Origin: Adineta ricciae
Lineage: Eukaryota; Rotifera; Eurotatoria; Adinetida; Adinetidae
DNA length: 64,000 bases
Direction of reading: 5' to 3'
Assembly: GCA_905250025.1 (NCBI GenBank)
Contig: CAJNOJ010000068.1
Span: 124,001 to 188,000, forward strand
Position numbers and translations under genes: made by a program
The notes under the pieces: model-generated
What the model saw: only the letters and a program-made list of their open reading frames with translations
The model's database searches: none
Told to the model about the DNA's origin: nothing
Shown here: positions 44,913 through 56,011 of the stretch, piece after piece
How positions within the stretch are numbered: the first letter of the stretch is position 1
How the letters are laid out: every line of letters begins with the position of its first letter

Positions 44913-46001
44913 TTAAATCGCATCTAAAATACTATGCAATTTCAGATTAACTGAATTCCAGAATATACTGATATACGTGTCCGTGTCTCTCGCATTGAAT
45001 TCATTCGACATGGTATAGATAAAATTCTCTCCGTAGTATAGGTACTGTGTGTAATTATACAACGTTGAAAGTAATATTGGATATGTGTAAGTACTCCATG
45101 CGAATATGATTACAGCAACGGCAACTTTCTGTAACTTCTCCGGACGGATCATCGGTACATAAAAGATCTTTTTGACGACTGGTATGTGCATTAATACAAA
45201 GACGATAAAGAACAGAGCAGCAAACCAAATAGTCATATAGACTATCGTCATGAAAAGATAAGCGAAGAACATTGGTATGATGTGAGTGATCAGATATGGT
45301 AATATCAGCCCACCGGCAAAAAGAAATGTAATTAAGGCTGACCAAAACCCTAAATGGAAGTTTATTCGATCGAGACACGTGATTTTTTGTTGATATATCC
45401 TCTCGTCTCGTAAGGCGATCGTTTTCATCACAAAAACGCACACAAAATTCACGTAGGAGACAAATACGTAGTTAAATATTCGATAGCCGAATGCATTGTA
45501 ACAATTCCAATGAGTTGCACGATCAACTGACATGCAGAAGGTTTGGATGTAGCTGTACCAAACACAATGTCCGCAAATCGGAAGAAAGTAAAAGATGAAG
45601 TCGAATATATCAAATGATAATTTATCAACCAAATAATCATGTGCGTAATAGGCGATGATATAATGTTCATAATGGTTAGGAGAACTAATCCAAGCGTGCG
45701 TCGTTGGTTGTAAGGTTCTTGGAACTATATTGACAATTTCCGACCGATGAGTTATTAAATATTCGTAGAGATGTATTTGATAGTACAATACCCACCTAAG
45801 CAGTGCGATTTCTAAAGTCGAATTGAACACATGATACCGAACAAGATTCCACAGTCGTTGAATTAGTTGTAATATGACAATCTCGACGATCATGATCCAA
45901 TATGGTTGGATATTCATATGTTCTTGTGGAAGAGTATACAGCAGTGGGTTGGCATCTTGATGAAGAATCGGAATCGGCCCAGATGTACCATTGGAATTCA
46001 T
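44913..46001 (-). CDS. Multi-pass membrane protein, unrecognised (362 aa)
   Basis: Intronless, rich in Tyr, Phe, Ile and His. Hydrophobic segments occur around residues 34-55, 125-150, 175-195, 215-240, 245-275 and 290-310, predicting six or so membrane helices with a lumenal N-glycosylatable N terminus (MNSNGTS). No transporter, receptor or enzyme signature is visible. A membrane protein of unknown, possibly rotifer-restricted, family. Confidence 0.6.
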   Translation of the reverse strand: MNSNGTSGPIPILHQDANPLLYTLPQEHMNIQPYWIMIVEIVILQLIQRLWNLVRYHVFNSTLEIALLRWVLYYQIHLYEYLITHRSEIVNIVPRTLQPTTHAWISSPNHYEHYIIAYYAHDYLVDKLSFDIFDFIFYFLPICGHCVWYSYIQTFCMSVDRATHWNCYNAFGYRIFNYVFVSYVNFVCVFVMKTIALRDERIYQQKITCLDRINFHLGFWSALITFLFAGGLILPYLITHIIPMFFAYLFMTIVYMTIWFAALFFIVFVLMHIPVVKKIFYVPMIRPEKLQKVAVAVIIFAWSTYTYPILLSTLYNYTQYLYYGENFIYTMSNEFNARDTDTYISIFWNSVNLKLHSILDAI

Positions 46002-46409
46002 CGTGTGCTGATGTTTGTTTATACTAGTTTTTGTCGCTCAAAATAAAAAAGGTGTAGTTTATGTGCTTGTGAGTCTCAAGGTAATAATAATTTTCGCATA
46101 GAAAGAGAACGTTCCTTGTAAGAGACGTTGACTGATGCGTGACTGTTTTTCATTTATGCTTACTTTCGATATTTTTATACATCAAGGATGCTTATCAAAA
46201 TCTATAGGTGATTTGAAGGCAAAAATGATTTCGTTGATGTTCGGTCGAAGAGACTCAAAACATGCCCATAATACCGTGTACAAAACAGATTTATAAAAAA
46301 AATCAGCCAATGATGTTTTTAGTTTATGTTTATATTTTTCTTTTTAATAATCGCATGTTTAAGGCAAATTATTTGAAGAGATAGAACGAAAAGGTAGAGT
46401 AAATGAGAT
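46002..46409. other. Intergenic region
   Basis: No recognisable feature. Confidence 0.4.
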
Positions 46410-46690
46410 ATGTCGTTTGTGGGTAAGGATTACCGTGAGTTCATGGTTTCAGAGTTTGAAGCATTTATACGTCCATACTGCAGAATAATTGAACTCGAGA
46501 ATTTTCAAAATCGGCTACGTAGATATTCGACCACTGATCGCGTGTTGTACCAATTGTGGAACTCAATTGTATCCCTGACGATCCTGGAGAGCCAAAATTG
46601 CCAGCTACAATTGTGCCATTGGAGGAATCGATCTGTTTGAGTGGTCAATTACTTAAATTGAAACGAAAAGTATTCGAAAGTTTACAGTGG
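46410..46690 (+). pseudogene. Short frame-broken relic, unrecognised
   Basis: An open frame from 46410 (MSFVGKDYREFMVSEF...) runs smoothly to about 46565. From there a coding-like segment (PDDPGEPKLPATIVPLEES...) continues in another frame to about 46688. A single indel near 46565 would join them. No family recognised. Confidence 0.35.
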
Positions 46691-46719
46691 TAGTAAATGT
46701 TCGGATCAATAACGTATCC

Positions 46720-47191
46720 TACAAATTTGTGATCCCACCAAGAAGAGTGCTTATTGTTGTATTTGGTGTCCATTTCGTCACTTGAGTAATAGTATTTTCT
46801 ACGACATACACATTGAGGCTGAAATCTACCACATGATTATTGGAGCAATCCGCAAGATAGATATTTTGATGAGAATCATAGTCGATAGAAAATAGCTACC
46901 GGTTGTAATAAACTGATTCAATGCACTACCCACATTCGTACCAGAACCAGTTACAAGAACATCTACAGTAGCATCTGGTGCATATTTCATGGCACGTCAA
47001 TTCAAAGTATCACTAATATAAAAATCATCGTTAGAATCTGCAAATAGACCAGTGGAATGTTTTAATCGAATCAATGCATTGTCCGCGTATGTAATAACAA
47101 TCGTATTCGAAAAAATACTACTAGTAGCTGATACAAGCAACCAAAATTCGAAGAGATAACAAAAATCTCGAATGCATTTATACATATACAA
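46720..47191 (-). pseudogene. NHL-repeat propeller relic
   Basis: Minus-strand translation shows NHL-type blades: GLFADSNDDFYISDTLN, then after a stop RAMKYAPDATVDVLVTGSG, and in a shifted frame DYDSHQNIYLADCSNNHVVDF. The TGA after DTLN stands where the family usually has Cys, Asn or His, and a frame change near 46890 is needed. No start and no complete propeller remain, so this is a gene fragment in decay. Confidence 0.65.
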
Positions 47192-47681
47192 GGATTGACC
47201 AACGGCTCGTTTTATTTTCAGTTTTTACCCGATGGATACCATGTTCAAGATATATCACACCTATGGTCGTTGCATAAGTCATATTTCTATGTACATTTAC
47301 AACTGTATTATCAAATAGCTGACAGTTTGATGTCGACTGCTAAAAATGTAAGTGCTGTGCAAAATATTTAATTCAAACAAACTAGTTGATATAGGAGACT
47401 GTTCGCCTTTGCCTTGTCTATTGGCTGTAAAAAGAAATACAAGAGAAACTCTTCTGGAAAGAGACATACATACTAATCAGCGTATTCCAATGTACCTTTC
47501 TTGTCCAATTCTTCCGACACTTAATTGTAACACTGTTGATGTCGAAAGGAATAAATGCACGATTACTAGTTCTGTATCTCTCACGGCGATCAGAAAAAGA
47601 TATTCTTTTGCGTAGACTATATTTAATAATAAAAAAGGCAATGAAATCTGAGAAATTTCTTCTTCATACAATAGAGCAGAA
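47192..47681. other. Intergenic region
   Basis: Small open frames only; an AATAATAAAAA run near 47625 may serve a neighbouring poly(A) site. Confidence 0.35.
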
Positions 47682-48769
47682 CTAAACCCGCGGTTCTTCT
47701 AGTGATTGCGGTTCAACCTCTTGTCGTTTACGACAAAAACATCCATGTCTATCCTGTTCCGTATGCTCGCCGTATAATTTACTTAAATATGTTCCAAGTG
47801 GATCAGGTAGTGGTTTGTAGTGTTCAACATAGTACGCATTGATTTGCGCACCAATGATAAGAATAATTGCAAAGTAATAAAAGAAAAGAATAAGAATCAC
47901 AGCGAAACCGATTTGGCCTAATAGAAATCAAAACTAATTTAAAAAGAAACAACGTGCAATTCTTTTTTCAACTTACCAGCATAATTACTCATAAACTGCC
48001 GTACGTAGAGAGGAAATAAGATGATGAATATTTCTATGGTCACAGCAGCTGTCAACGCACCACGCCATGTTGTTTTAAAACTCATCTTTTTATTCGGCAC
48101 CAGCCAGTAAATAATTTCGAAAAGACCAAAGGCAATACTTGATGATAAAGCGATCCCCGCAAGAAAAACTCCAAATTGAGCGCCACCACTGGACACATTA
48201 TTCATCACTGCTGTTGGAACTGAGCTCGCAGTAAGCATTAAAACAATGACGATGATCAAAAGAAATAGAGTACCGAGTGCCATTAAATTTTGGCGAAGAA
48301 ATGAACGTTCGGGTAAACGATAAATAATTGTCATCGATTGATCTATTTCAATGAACAGTCGAGAAGAGCCGAACATTGCTAAAAGGATGCCAATAACAAA
48401 TATAAGTCCAGCATCATTCGATAATTGATTGAAAGCAAGATCGACGATCTAAATCAAGTTTTATACTCATTAGATTTTCGAAGAAATAGAGGTATATGCT
48501 TTTACTTGTTTTATGCCATTTTGTGTTGTATTATCAGTAGGAAATGATTGAATGATTTTGTTTTTCAAATCATCTTGATGTTCTGGAGAGTTTCGTAGAA
48601 TCAAACCAATAAGTCCGAAGACTATTATAGCAATCGGTAAAATTGCCACTAAGAAATTATAAGCGAGCATCGAAGCTAAATCTAATGACCAATCATGAAG
48701 GAATTTCTTTAATAGTTGACGAATTGGTTTCGTTCTATTTTTAGTTCGTTGAACAGCATCTTCGATCAT
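47682..48769 (-). CDS. YihY/BrkB-family membrane protein with introns
   Basis: Exons 48769-48506, 48448-47977 and 47917-47682; introns of 57 and about 59 bp; 323 aa. Start set at ATG 48769 because only a TTG lies upstream. The protein has the YihY/BrkB layout: an amphipathic N terminus leading into SLDLASMLAYNFLVAILPIAIIV, the conserved RxxxxIEID-type segment (SSRLFIEIDQSMTIIY), and further helices including ALSSSIAFGLFEIIYWLVPN, AALTAAVTIEIFIILFPLYV and VILILFFYYFAIILIIGAQIN. About six membrane helices. BrkB proteins are overwhelmingly bacterial and of uncertain transport function. Two short introns show it is resident in this genome. Confidence 0.82.
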
Positions 48770-49737
48770 AGTTTTACAATAAATAACAGCAGGTATGAAA
48801 CTCAAGGAGTAGAGAAAGGTCGATCAGTGCAACAAGCGAGAGCGAGAAGGAGAGAAAGAGAAATGGTTGCAGAACATTCTAGCACGTGTGCGAAGAAAAG
48901 AACGTAGAGTTCATTACTGACACACCATCCGTCAAGGTTTCACTGCTATGAGAACGAACTGTACGAGATGGCCAAATTAAATCGTATTTCAACATTGATT
49001 TATTAATATATAACTACATCTATCTTTTGAATCCATTTATCTCCATCATAGCATTCATATCGATCTATCGAAACTATCTTCGGTTGCAAACAATGCTATT
49101 TGGTGAAGAGACTGCTGTTATCGCACATGATAATTACTATCTACTCTCAGTATTCATCATGATTGACCTTGTGCTTTATATTCGTGTATCAAATAAACGC
49201 CATCGCTAATAGAAATACAATTCTTATTCTCATTAGCGTATCTAGCTAGATTTGTGCATTGTTTCACTCAATCAATAAGTTGAAAGCAAATCCTGGGAGC
49301 ACAGCCATGTTGACTGATATTCCATCTGTGAGAAAAACTTCGTTCTTTATTGACAGAAAATACGCAATTACTTCTAGATATTTATTTTGCCATTTCTTCC
49401 TCACTTTTGTTTTCTGCTCTACCATGTTCTCATGCGGAAACGATCAACAATCATGTTTTCTGCATAACCAATAGCGTTTTGTCTACATGAGTCATCATAT
49501 TTTGTTATTCATTACGATCGAAAAATAAATGTCGCTATCGTCGAATATATTTGTTCCATGACATCGCGCAGAAGTAGATCAGAATATTTTTCTGATTCTT
49601 GAGTCAATACTGCTTCCCGGCTCCTTGACAAGTAAATGCAACATTAATTTTTTTTCAAGCGTTGTTATCAACACACAGTTGACAGAACGACAAAAAAACA
49701 TTAACATTTCGTTCTTATCATTTTCCATCTGAATCAA
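48770..49737. other. Divergent intergenic region
   Basis: Holds a purine-rich GAGAGCGAGAAGGAGAGA-like run near 48838-48865. Short open frames at 49027 and 49259 have no recognisable character. Confidence 0.4.
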
Positions 49738-51276
49738 ATGAATTCTAGTGTCACAATAGTCGATGATAAAGCTAAGGTTACAGAAGAAACGGATTCTCCA
49801 TTAAAAGGAATCCGTTGTGGTGCTGTTGTTCGACCGGAACCATTATTTCATCGTCGAACACGACTAATAATCGATACACATTATAACAATGAACATAATC
49901 TATTACGCAATGGTTTAGAACAAACGGAATTCGATCATATCAACTTAATTTCGTTAGACAAACTCTTTGACAATAAACGTGAAATATTCCTGGGCTTTGG
50001 CTTACCAAATGTGTATTTAACAATTCCGAATGAACAATTCGATGCTTATATTAAATTCGCTGCATTTATGTTCTGGCGTCAATTAAGTGCTGTTGTCAAC
50101 ACAAAAGGTCGCGTTCAATCCGGTTTTCTGATTCGGTTTCGGGATACGCCAGAAGATATGCTCACGGCCATTCGCCAGTCGATGCAACAACACTCGAATC
50201 AACGACATATTTCATGTGCATATGCCAATGCATCTGTATTAACTGCATCTGGAATGACGAGCGGCGGCTCTGATCTTCGCAGTAATATCGGCGCGCGTTC
50301 TTTGTTTCAACAAATCTATGAAAAAGGATTGGAACTGAATGGCGAACCGATCAAATTCGATATTATTCGAACAACTCCCTTAACGTTAGAAGAACATTTT
50401 CACGAAGTTCGCAAGAAGGAATTCACAAGTATCGGCCGAACTTTCAAGAAGATTTACAATGAATGTGTACACTCAGATGATAAAAATCGTGCACCGTTAA
50501 TCGAAGTTCACGATAGTCCTACGAATCCGATCATTGAATCGAACAAAGATTACTTGACTCGGTTAGAAATTTCACGTCCGGCACGACTGGGAGCGATCAT
50601 AAGAAAAATTTGGGGCTCACACACATTATTCAAAGTCATTCCTAATCAGGAAAAGATTGACATCAATATATATCTCCCGGAAAGTCTTCGCGCGTTTCCT
50701 TCGAAAAATCCCGATTTATTCACACGCTTGAAAAAGTATTTACTCTTTTCTCGACCAGTCGTGTTAACCATCCGAAAGCAAATGGCATCGCTTTGGGATG
50801 ATCATGGAGAATTTTCTTCCTCGTCTATAGCATCAATGATGAGTATCAACACAAAAGCCGACGCACATGTCTACAACATTGTGATTACGGGACATCATTT
50901 GATCGGAATGCATAGTAATCCGTTTCTGAGTTCGAAAGTAGTCAACTGGATTTTGTCGAAACACGTTCTCATTTCCGGTTATGATGATGATGTCCGTTTT
51001 GCTGGTGAAGCCTGGATGGAACATCAAGCGGACGGAGTGATCTTTCATATCACGAATAATTCGGGCACTTACAAACCGAATCGGGAGCATTTGGCAAAGA
51101 CAGCTCAGTTTTTATCGGATGTTATTCCTGGATTGCATGTACAAACTCATGCGGCTGAGGATCTTCCGGCGACTTCTTCCGAAAAGAAGAAGAAAGAAGG
51201 GACGTTGTTTAGCATGAAGAATCTTCTTATTCTTATCATCGCAATTCTGATTGGATTGTATTTTACTAGATTTTAA
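49738..51276 (+). CDS. Tail-anchored protein, unrecognised (512 aa)
   Basis: Intronless. The body is soluble and mixed alpha/beta; the C terminus is a charged KKKKEG linker followed by a single hydrophobic helix (NLLILIIAILIGLYF) and two residues, a classic tail-anchor for ER or outer mitochondrial membrane. The last domain holds HHLIGMHSNPFLSS...GYDDDVRFAGEAWMEHQADGVIFHITNNSGTYKP...FLSDVIPG. Its GE-x-G-x-I-x-N-x-SG-x-Y-x-P layout recurs at the C termini of several bacterial and eukaryotic proteins of unknown role. Function not assignable. Confidence 0.6.
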   Translation: MNSSVTIVDDKAKVTEETDSPLKGIRCGAVVRPEPLFHRRTRLIIDTHYNNEHNLLRNGLEQTEFDHINLISLDKLFDNKREIFLGFGLPNVYLTIPNEQFDAYIKFAAFMFWRQLSAVVNTKGRVQSGFLIRFRDTPEDMLTAIRQSMQQHSNQRHISCAYANASVLTASGMTSGGSDLRSNIGARSLFQQIYEKGLELNGEPIKFDIIRTTPLTLEEHFHEVRKKEFTSIGRTFKKIYNECVHSDDKNRAPLIEVHDSPTNPIIESNKDYLTRLEISRPARLGAIIRKIWGSHTLFKVIPNQEKIDINIYLPESLRAFPSKNPDLFTRLKKYLLFSRPVVLTIRKQMASLWDDHGEFSSSSIASMMSINTKADAHVYNIVITGHHLIGMHSNPFLSSKVVNWILSKHVLISGYDDDVRFAGEAWMEHQADGVIFHITNNSGTYKPNREHLAKTAQFLSDVIPGLHVQTHAAEDLPATSSEKKKKEGTLFSMKNLLILIIAILIGLYFTRF

Positions 51277-51461
51277 TTATGCGAGAACTAACGAAGTTCT
51301 ACTTTTGACAAATTATAAGCTTCATTTTTTCAAACAACCAACTGAATAAGAACAAAAAAAAAGTATGCCACTGTTTTCTCTGCCGACGTTGTGCAATGGC
51401 GACATCGTGTTATACTCTTATAATTGCTGTCGTTGCCACAAGGACATTTTGGCGATCATAA

Positions 51462-52476
51462 TCAAATCAATTTTTTCGAGTCTCTGATCGTATCATCGAA
51501 AATCATGTTGAAATATTTATTGGAATTGATCACATTCATTCTGGACAGTCGCTTATTCCACTTCGCCGCTCTTTTAATCCCTTCCTCACGCGTCGGCATG
51601 ATGTAGTGATTGAGGCGAACTTGTTTCATATCGACATAGAGTGTATCTTTTGCGGAACTGTTCCTTCCAGTTAATTGATGAAAATGTACACCTAATTCAC
51701 GAATTTTACCCACTTTGATCATTTCCTGAAATCCAAAAACAAAATCAAATAACGTGTACGCACCGACGCACACTACACTCACTTTTCCGAATCCTTCATC
51801 ACATGAATACCATTCGTTATTTGTGGTACAATTAAATAAATCTTGAAGATGTTTACTTATGTATTCACCGAGATGTTTGTGTGGTTTTCGATAAACGTTC
51901 GTTTCTAATAACGAGTTATTGATCATTTCAGTATTCATATCATAAATATATCCTAAGCTTGCACGTGAGAACATTCAAAAATTTGCAACTATTTGTCTTA
52001 CCGTAGCGAATTTCTTGAAAATGAAACTTATCATATTTGTGATAGTTTTTAAAGATAACATCAGCTTGTTTAACATTTAAAAACTCATCAATATCTTGAA
52101 TGAAAAGTAGATCGTCTGATTTCATTGGTTGATCAAAACATGATAAACAATAGTTAAATTCTTGATGAAATTCATGTTTATGAATGATCCCTATCGAATA
52201 TTGTGCTAGGAATGTTTTATTGAAAGTTTCTCCAACATTAATCAAACAAATGTTCTTAAAGCCAACGATATTCAACTGATATTTGATCCATTCAGTTAAA
52301 TATTTTTCGGATTCATTTAATACTTGTGTACAGACATAATAAGAGTAAGGAGGAGTTGTGCTGCTTTGAAAGATGCTTTTGACATCACGTCGTTGGCCTA
52401 GCTTATAGAAAATTACACTGTTCAAGATCAGAATTAAGAGGAGGATGAAAAGAGTTGCACGTGGTGCCGACACCAT
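51462..52476 (-). CDS. GT92-like glycosyltransferase, type II membrane protein
   Basis: Exons 52476-52002, 51952-51783 and 51725-51462; introns of 49 and 57 bp; 302 aa. Start ATG 52476 (MVSAPRATLF) leads into a signal anchor (FILLLILILNSVIFY). Domain features of the DUF23/GT92 family: YVCTQVLNESEKYLTEWIKYQLNIVGF, a DxD-like FIQDIDEFLN, and C-terminal LNHYIMPTREEGIKRAAKWNK. These Golgi enzymes add galactose to glycans in nematodes and plants. Donor and acceptor cannot be read from sequence. Confidence 0.8.
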
Positions 52477-52899
52477 GAGGAATATGTGTGATGCAGACAA
52501 TGATTTCGTTACTTTTGTTCTCGTACATTTATTTATTCAGGACATGCACGTCGTATTTTACATTAAACGAACTCGTTTTTTTTCTGAATTGTGTGGCATA
52601 AAGAGAATTTTCTTTTTCTTTTTACTACGTTAATAATTTGACAGGCAGTTAAACAGAGTACAGGATTGAGTTACTCGACACATCTAGGGATCAATTTTTT
52701 TATCCTCTATTGTGTACAAGTTCATAACAATCGCTCTCATTAAAAAACTAAAACATTTGAGAATCTTTCTGCAATTATCATCGTATTTTTCTCTCGATTA
52801 TGGTGTTTTGCATTTGAATCACATGAAAAACAAGGTGCTTTTGCTTTTCTGTTGCAACATGATGCAAGTATAACGTGAGTCATTCGCACGTCATCTCAT
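52477..52899. other. Intergenic region
   Basis: No recognisable feature before the long hairpin. Confidence 0.4.
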
Positions 52900-53097
52900 C
52901 ATCGGTGTGAAGCTAGCACGAACAAACGATGTGTTAGCTAAAACTTTTTTACTAAGTATGTCCCGTCCATGAAAACTACACCATTCGATGCAGAATTAAA
53001 TTCTGGGTCGAATGGTGTGGTTTTCATGGATGGGGCGTATTTAGTAAAAAAGGTTTTAGCTAGCACATCGTTTGTTCGTGCTAGCTTCACACTGATG
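52900..53097. repeat. Near-perfect 198-bp hairpin
   Basis: Arms 52900-52997 and 52999-53097 are reverse complements with one centre base, nine substitutions and one single-base bulge. Eight of the nine mismatches would be G-U pairs in a plus-strand RNA. The open frame starting at 52969 crosses the hairpin and is not convincing as a protein. Confidence 0.9.
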
Positions 53098-53975
53098 AAC
53101 AATATTGACAGATTATTTGCCTATATAACTGTTTCAATTTTAAACTGTAACGGCAGCCAAATTAAGCTCGCAAGACGTGATTGTAATATAACTTTTGAAT
53201 TTCGGTTCAATCCATCTGTTGTTGCTTATTATGAGCGTGATGCCATAATATCGTTATACCCGGTATTCATCCGAAAGCAGACAATTAACTATGTTACCAT
53301 ATGCAGTTGACTCGATGTATCCAACTCCATACCCCACATAGAAGTGTATCCCGGAAAACTGAGGAATACAAGTGGATTTGGTGTATTCAGCCACTACCCT
53401 CACCCACGCCCTTTTTTAATAACAATGATATGGAGTGGGCGGCTAAAAATGGTGTTCTATGGCCAATTTTTTATGCTAAATCAGGAGAACGATTTTCCAA
53501 AGCTATAATATATATTTTTAAAACCTCCTTTTCTGCAGCATTTTCAGGGTTTCTCTACGAAGACGACTTTTTATATCAATGAATTATACATATTCGGATT
53601 CAGCACATCTGACTGTATCGAATCACGTGAAAAAAAATCAGCAAAACAAATTTGCTCGAGTTTTGGCTGCTACCAGTCTTATACCGTTCGTTATAATCAG
53701 TAAGCAATCATTTCCTCACTCTTCATGAACGTAGTCTATTGTGCACAAAGCTTGGTGAGGACTTCTTCCAATATCACAAACTACTTATCTCACAATTCTC
53801 AACAAATAATGGCGTCTAACAAAGTAAATTAACTAATTAAATAAAATATCTATATCTTTGAAATTAGCTTGACACGCGTCGTGGTGCTGTATTCATTCAA
53901 ACTCAAGATGGTAGATAAATTTATTTTATATTTATAAAAAAAAATGGATATGTTGATAGTTGTCGAATGAATCAC
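53098..53975. other. Region of doubtful coding potential
   Basis: Open frames at 52969-53310 and 53301-53582 overlap in different frames. Their translations carry no recognisable motif; they may be parts of a broken element adjoining the hairpin. A CCCTCACCCACGCCC telomere-like tract lies at about 53397-53411. Confidence 0.4.
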
Positions 53976-54530
53976 TTATACTAATGATACACAACTTAAG
54001 GTCCGAGGAAGTTCAACAAAGAGGCACCAAGGGAAAGGCGCGTGAAGGCGATCCACCTCCATTTCATCTTTTACTTTGCTCTTTTCATTCACTATAGCTA
54101 GTCGGTACTCTTCACAATTGATCGTAAGTATGAACACACTGTTATCTTCTGCATTTCCTGGCAAATTTGACGCTTCCGAATTTCCATTGCACCGCCTGAA
54201 GCCGCTCTTGATCCACCAACCATATGTAGATGGAGTATCATCATACTTGGGCACTTGAGGATGAAGCGGTATGGGTACTATATTTCGTGAGCGAATGCCC
54301 AAAAACACATTCCCAAAGTGGATTTTCACTTTAATTTGATGAATACCAGATGAATAAGAGTTGTTTCCAAGAGCACATCCATAAGCACCATGTCTTAGCT
54401 TTTCGCACACCCTTCCATCATTCACTACTTGAATTGCATACTGGTCGGGGCTATGGGTTTCTTCAAATTTCTCGTCATCTACCGTGTTTGTAGTGGTATG
54501 ATTTCCTGTCTGTGATGTAGATGATGTCAT
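53976..54530 (-). CDS. SPRY/B30.2-like domain protein (184 aa)
   Basis: Intronless. A Ser/Thr-rich acidic N terminus (about 25 aa) precedes a single SPRY-like beta-sandwich: GAYGCALGNNSYSSGIHQIKVKI, VFLGIRSRN, TYGWWIKSG, VFILTINCEEYRLAIVNEKSK and PWCLFVELPRTLSCVSL. SPRY domains mediate protein-protein binding, often in ubiquitin-ligase or immune adaptors. No partner domain is fused here. It lies in the repeat-rich half of the window, next to the hairpin. Confidence 0.75.
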   Translation of the reverse strand: MTSSTSQTGNHTTTNTVDDEKFEETHSPDQYAIQVVNDGRVCEKLRHGAYGCALGNNSYSSGIHQIKVKIHFGNVFLGIRSRNIVPIPLHPQVPKYDDTPSTYGWWIKSGFRRCNGNSEASNLPGNAEDNSVFILTINCEEYRLAIVNEKSKVKDEMEVDRLHAPFPWCLFVELPRTLSCVSLV

Positions 54531-54621
54531 CTGTCTTTTAAAATTGTATTCACTAGAACTTGCTAATCTTCTGTCCTTCTGGTTTATTATACGCGTGTTG
54601 TACTATTTACTCTTCCACTCT

Positions 54622-54782
54622 CGCTTGCTTACTCTTTGACGCATTGCTTTGCGACGACGAAGAAAAAAATATACCTTTCTCTATCCTTTTTTTCGCTTGG
54701 TTATTTGTCTGCACGTTGCTTTGCGACGACGAAGAAAAAACATAACTTTCTCTATCCTTTTTTCGCTTGTTTATTCTTTGAC
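54622..54782. repeat. Short tandem duplication, period about 71 bp
   Basis: Two full units start at 54622 and 54694 and a third partial one at 54764. Landmarks are CGCTTG, TTGCTTTGCGACGACGAAG and CTTTCTCTATCCTTTTTT. Confidence 0.8.
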
Positions 54783-54790
54783 TACATGAG

Positions 54791-55956
54791 ACTTATGAAG
54801 TATGGTATTAAGACCTTACAGAACCATTTTTGAGACTTGTATTTAGTCGCTCAGAAGTTTTGGTCAATAAAAAATTTTCTTTTTCACTGCAAATAATTCA
54901 ACAGCGCAGTAAACTAATCAAGAAAAGTAGACTCTTTAATGAGAAAATGGAATGATCTACTACGATTTTAGTTTTAATACTACGCAAATGAGTAAATTAC
55001 TGAGCAAGAATAATTTTTACTAAGGATTTGATTTAACACTGAGCACTCAAGTATATCTATCGATAGCTTGAATATAATACTGAGTATATTTTATTGAGTA
55101 AGAAGCATAAAATGCTAAGCGTTTAATTGGTTCCCGTTTTTTTACTTCACGTTCATTTTAGTCCTCTTGTCTAAACATGCGCTCGTGGCTAAAAATAGAT
55201 GAACGAATGAAAATGAAAAGATCATGAACAGTAGAGTCCGGCGGGACTGTCCCAATCCCTATTTCTTCCGATCCCGGCCCCACTCCCATCGGCATAAAAA
55301 TTGAGCTCGGCACAATCCCGCGAGGTCTTATCTGACGAATAATCACCTTAAAATGTACATTTCATCCTTATACTTCAGTAAAGAAACCATAGCAGCATGA
55401 AGTGCAATACGTTGAAGTCCCATTTGACATGTGTTAGCGTAATATTGCTGACACATCGGGAACGAGCGGATCCAAATGGGACTGGCATTGGGATGGGTCT
55501 CGTCCGGTTGGAGCGGGATCGGAATCTGGACAAAAAACCCTCATCCTATCGAATCCAAATGAACAGCTAAATTTGAGCTTCTTGTGCTTTTCATTTTTTA
55601 TGCATCCGTAGAACACTCAAAAAAAATCCGGCGTTTAATCAACCCTCAAAAAGGGTTTATGACTGAAAAATTTGTTCATCAACGTGATCTACTTCTTGAT
55701 CAACCCTTTTTCTTAATAAACACCAAAAAGGTATTGTAACGATAATGATATCGTTCATCTCTTTCTGTTCTTTATTCTATCACCTCTACATTATACTATC
55801 TCCGGGTCATATCTCTCTTTCCTCTTCTTTATATAAGCGCGCGTCTTATTGTGAAAGAGATACCTTCTAGTCACGTAGAGTAGTCAATAAACATCTATAC
55901 CGTGAGAAGCGGTCAGCTACTCAACCAGTTTATCGTTACAGCAGTCAGGGTGATAT
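54791..55956. other. Gene-free, low-complexity region
   Basis: AT-rich to about 55230, then two G/C-rich patches (about 55238-55325 and 55455-55535) made of loosely repeated GGGAT/GGGACTGG-type words on one strand or the other. A local hairpin AACCCTCAAAAAGGGTT occurs near 55641. No gene recognised. Confidence 0.45.
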
Positions 55957-55962
55957 ACACCC

Positions 55963-55993
<31 letters not shown>

Positions 55994-55995
55994 TA
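55957..55995. repeat. Telomere-like tract
   Basis: CACCCACA followed by five CACCCT/CCCTCA units on the plus strand, i.e. TGAGGG/TGTGGG on the other. Bdelloid telomeres are built of TGTGGG; this is an interstitial variant. Confidence 0.65.
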
Positions 55996-56011
55996 ATTAG
56001 CTGAAGTAAAA

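Noticed and set aside
52969..53310. 113-aa open frame starting in the hairpin
   Set aside because: Its first third is the right half of an inverted repeat and the rest has no recognisable protein character.
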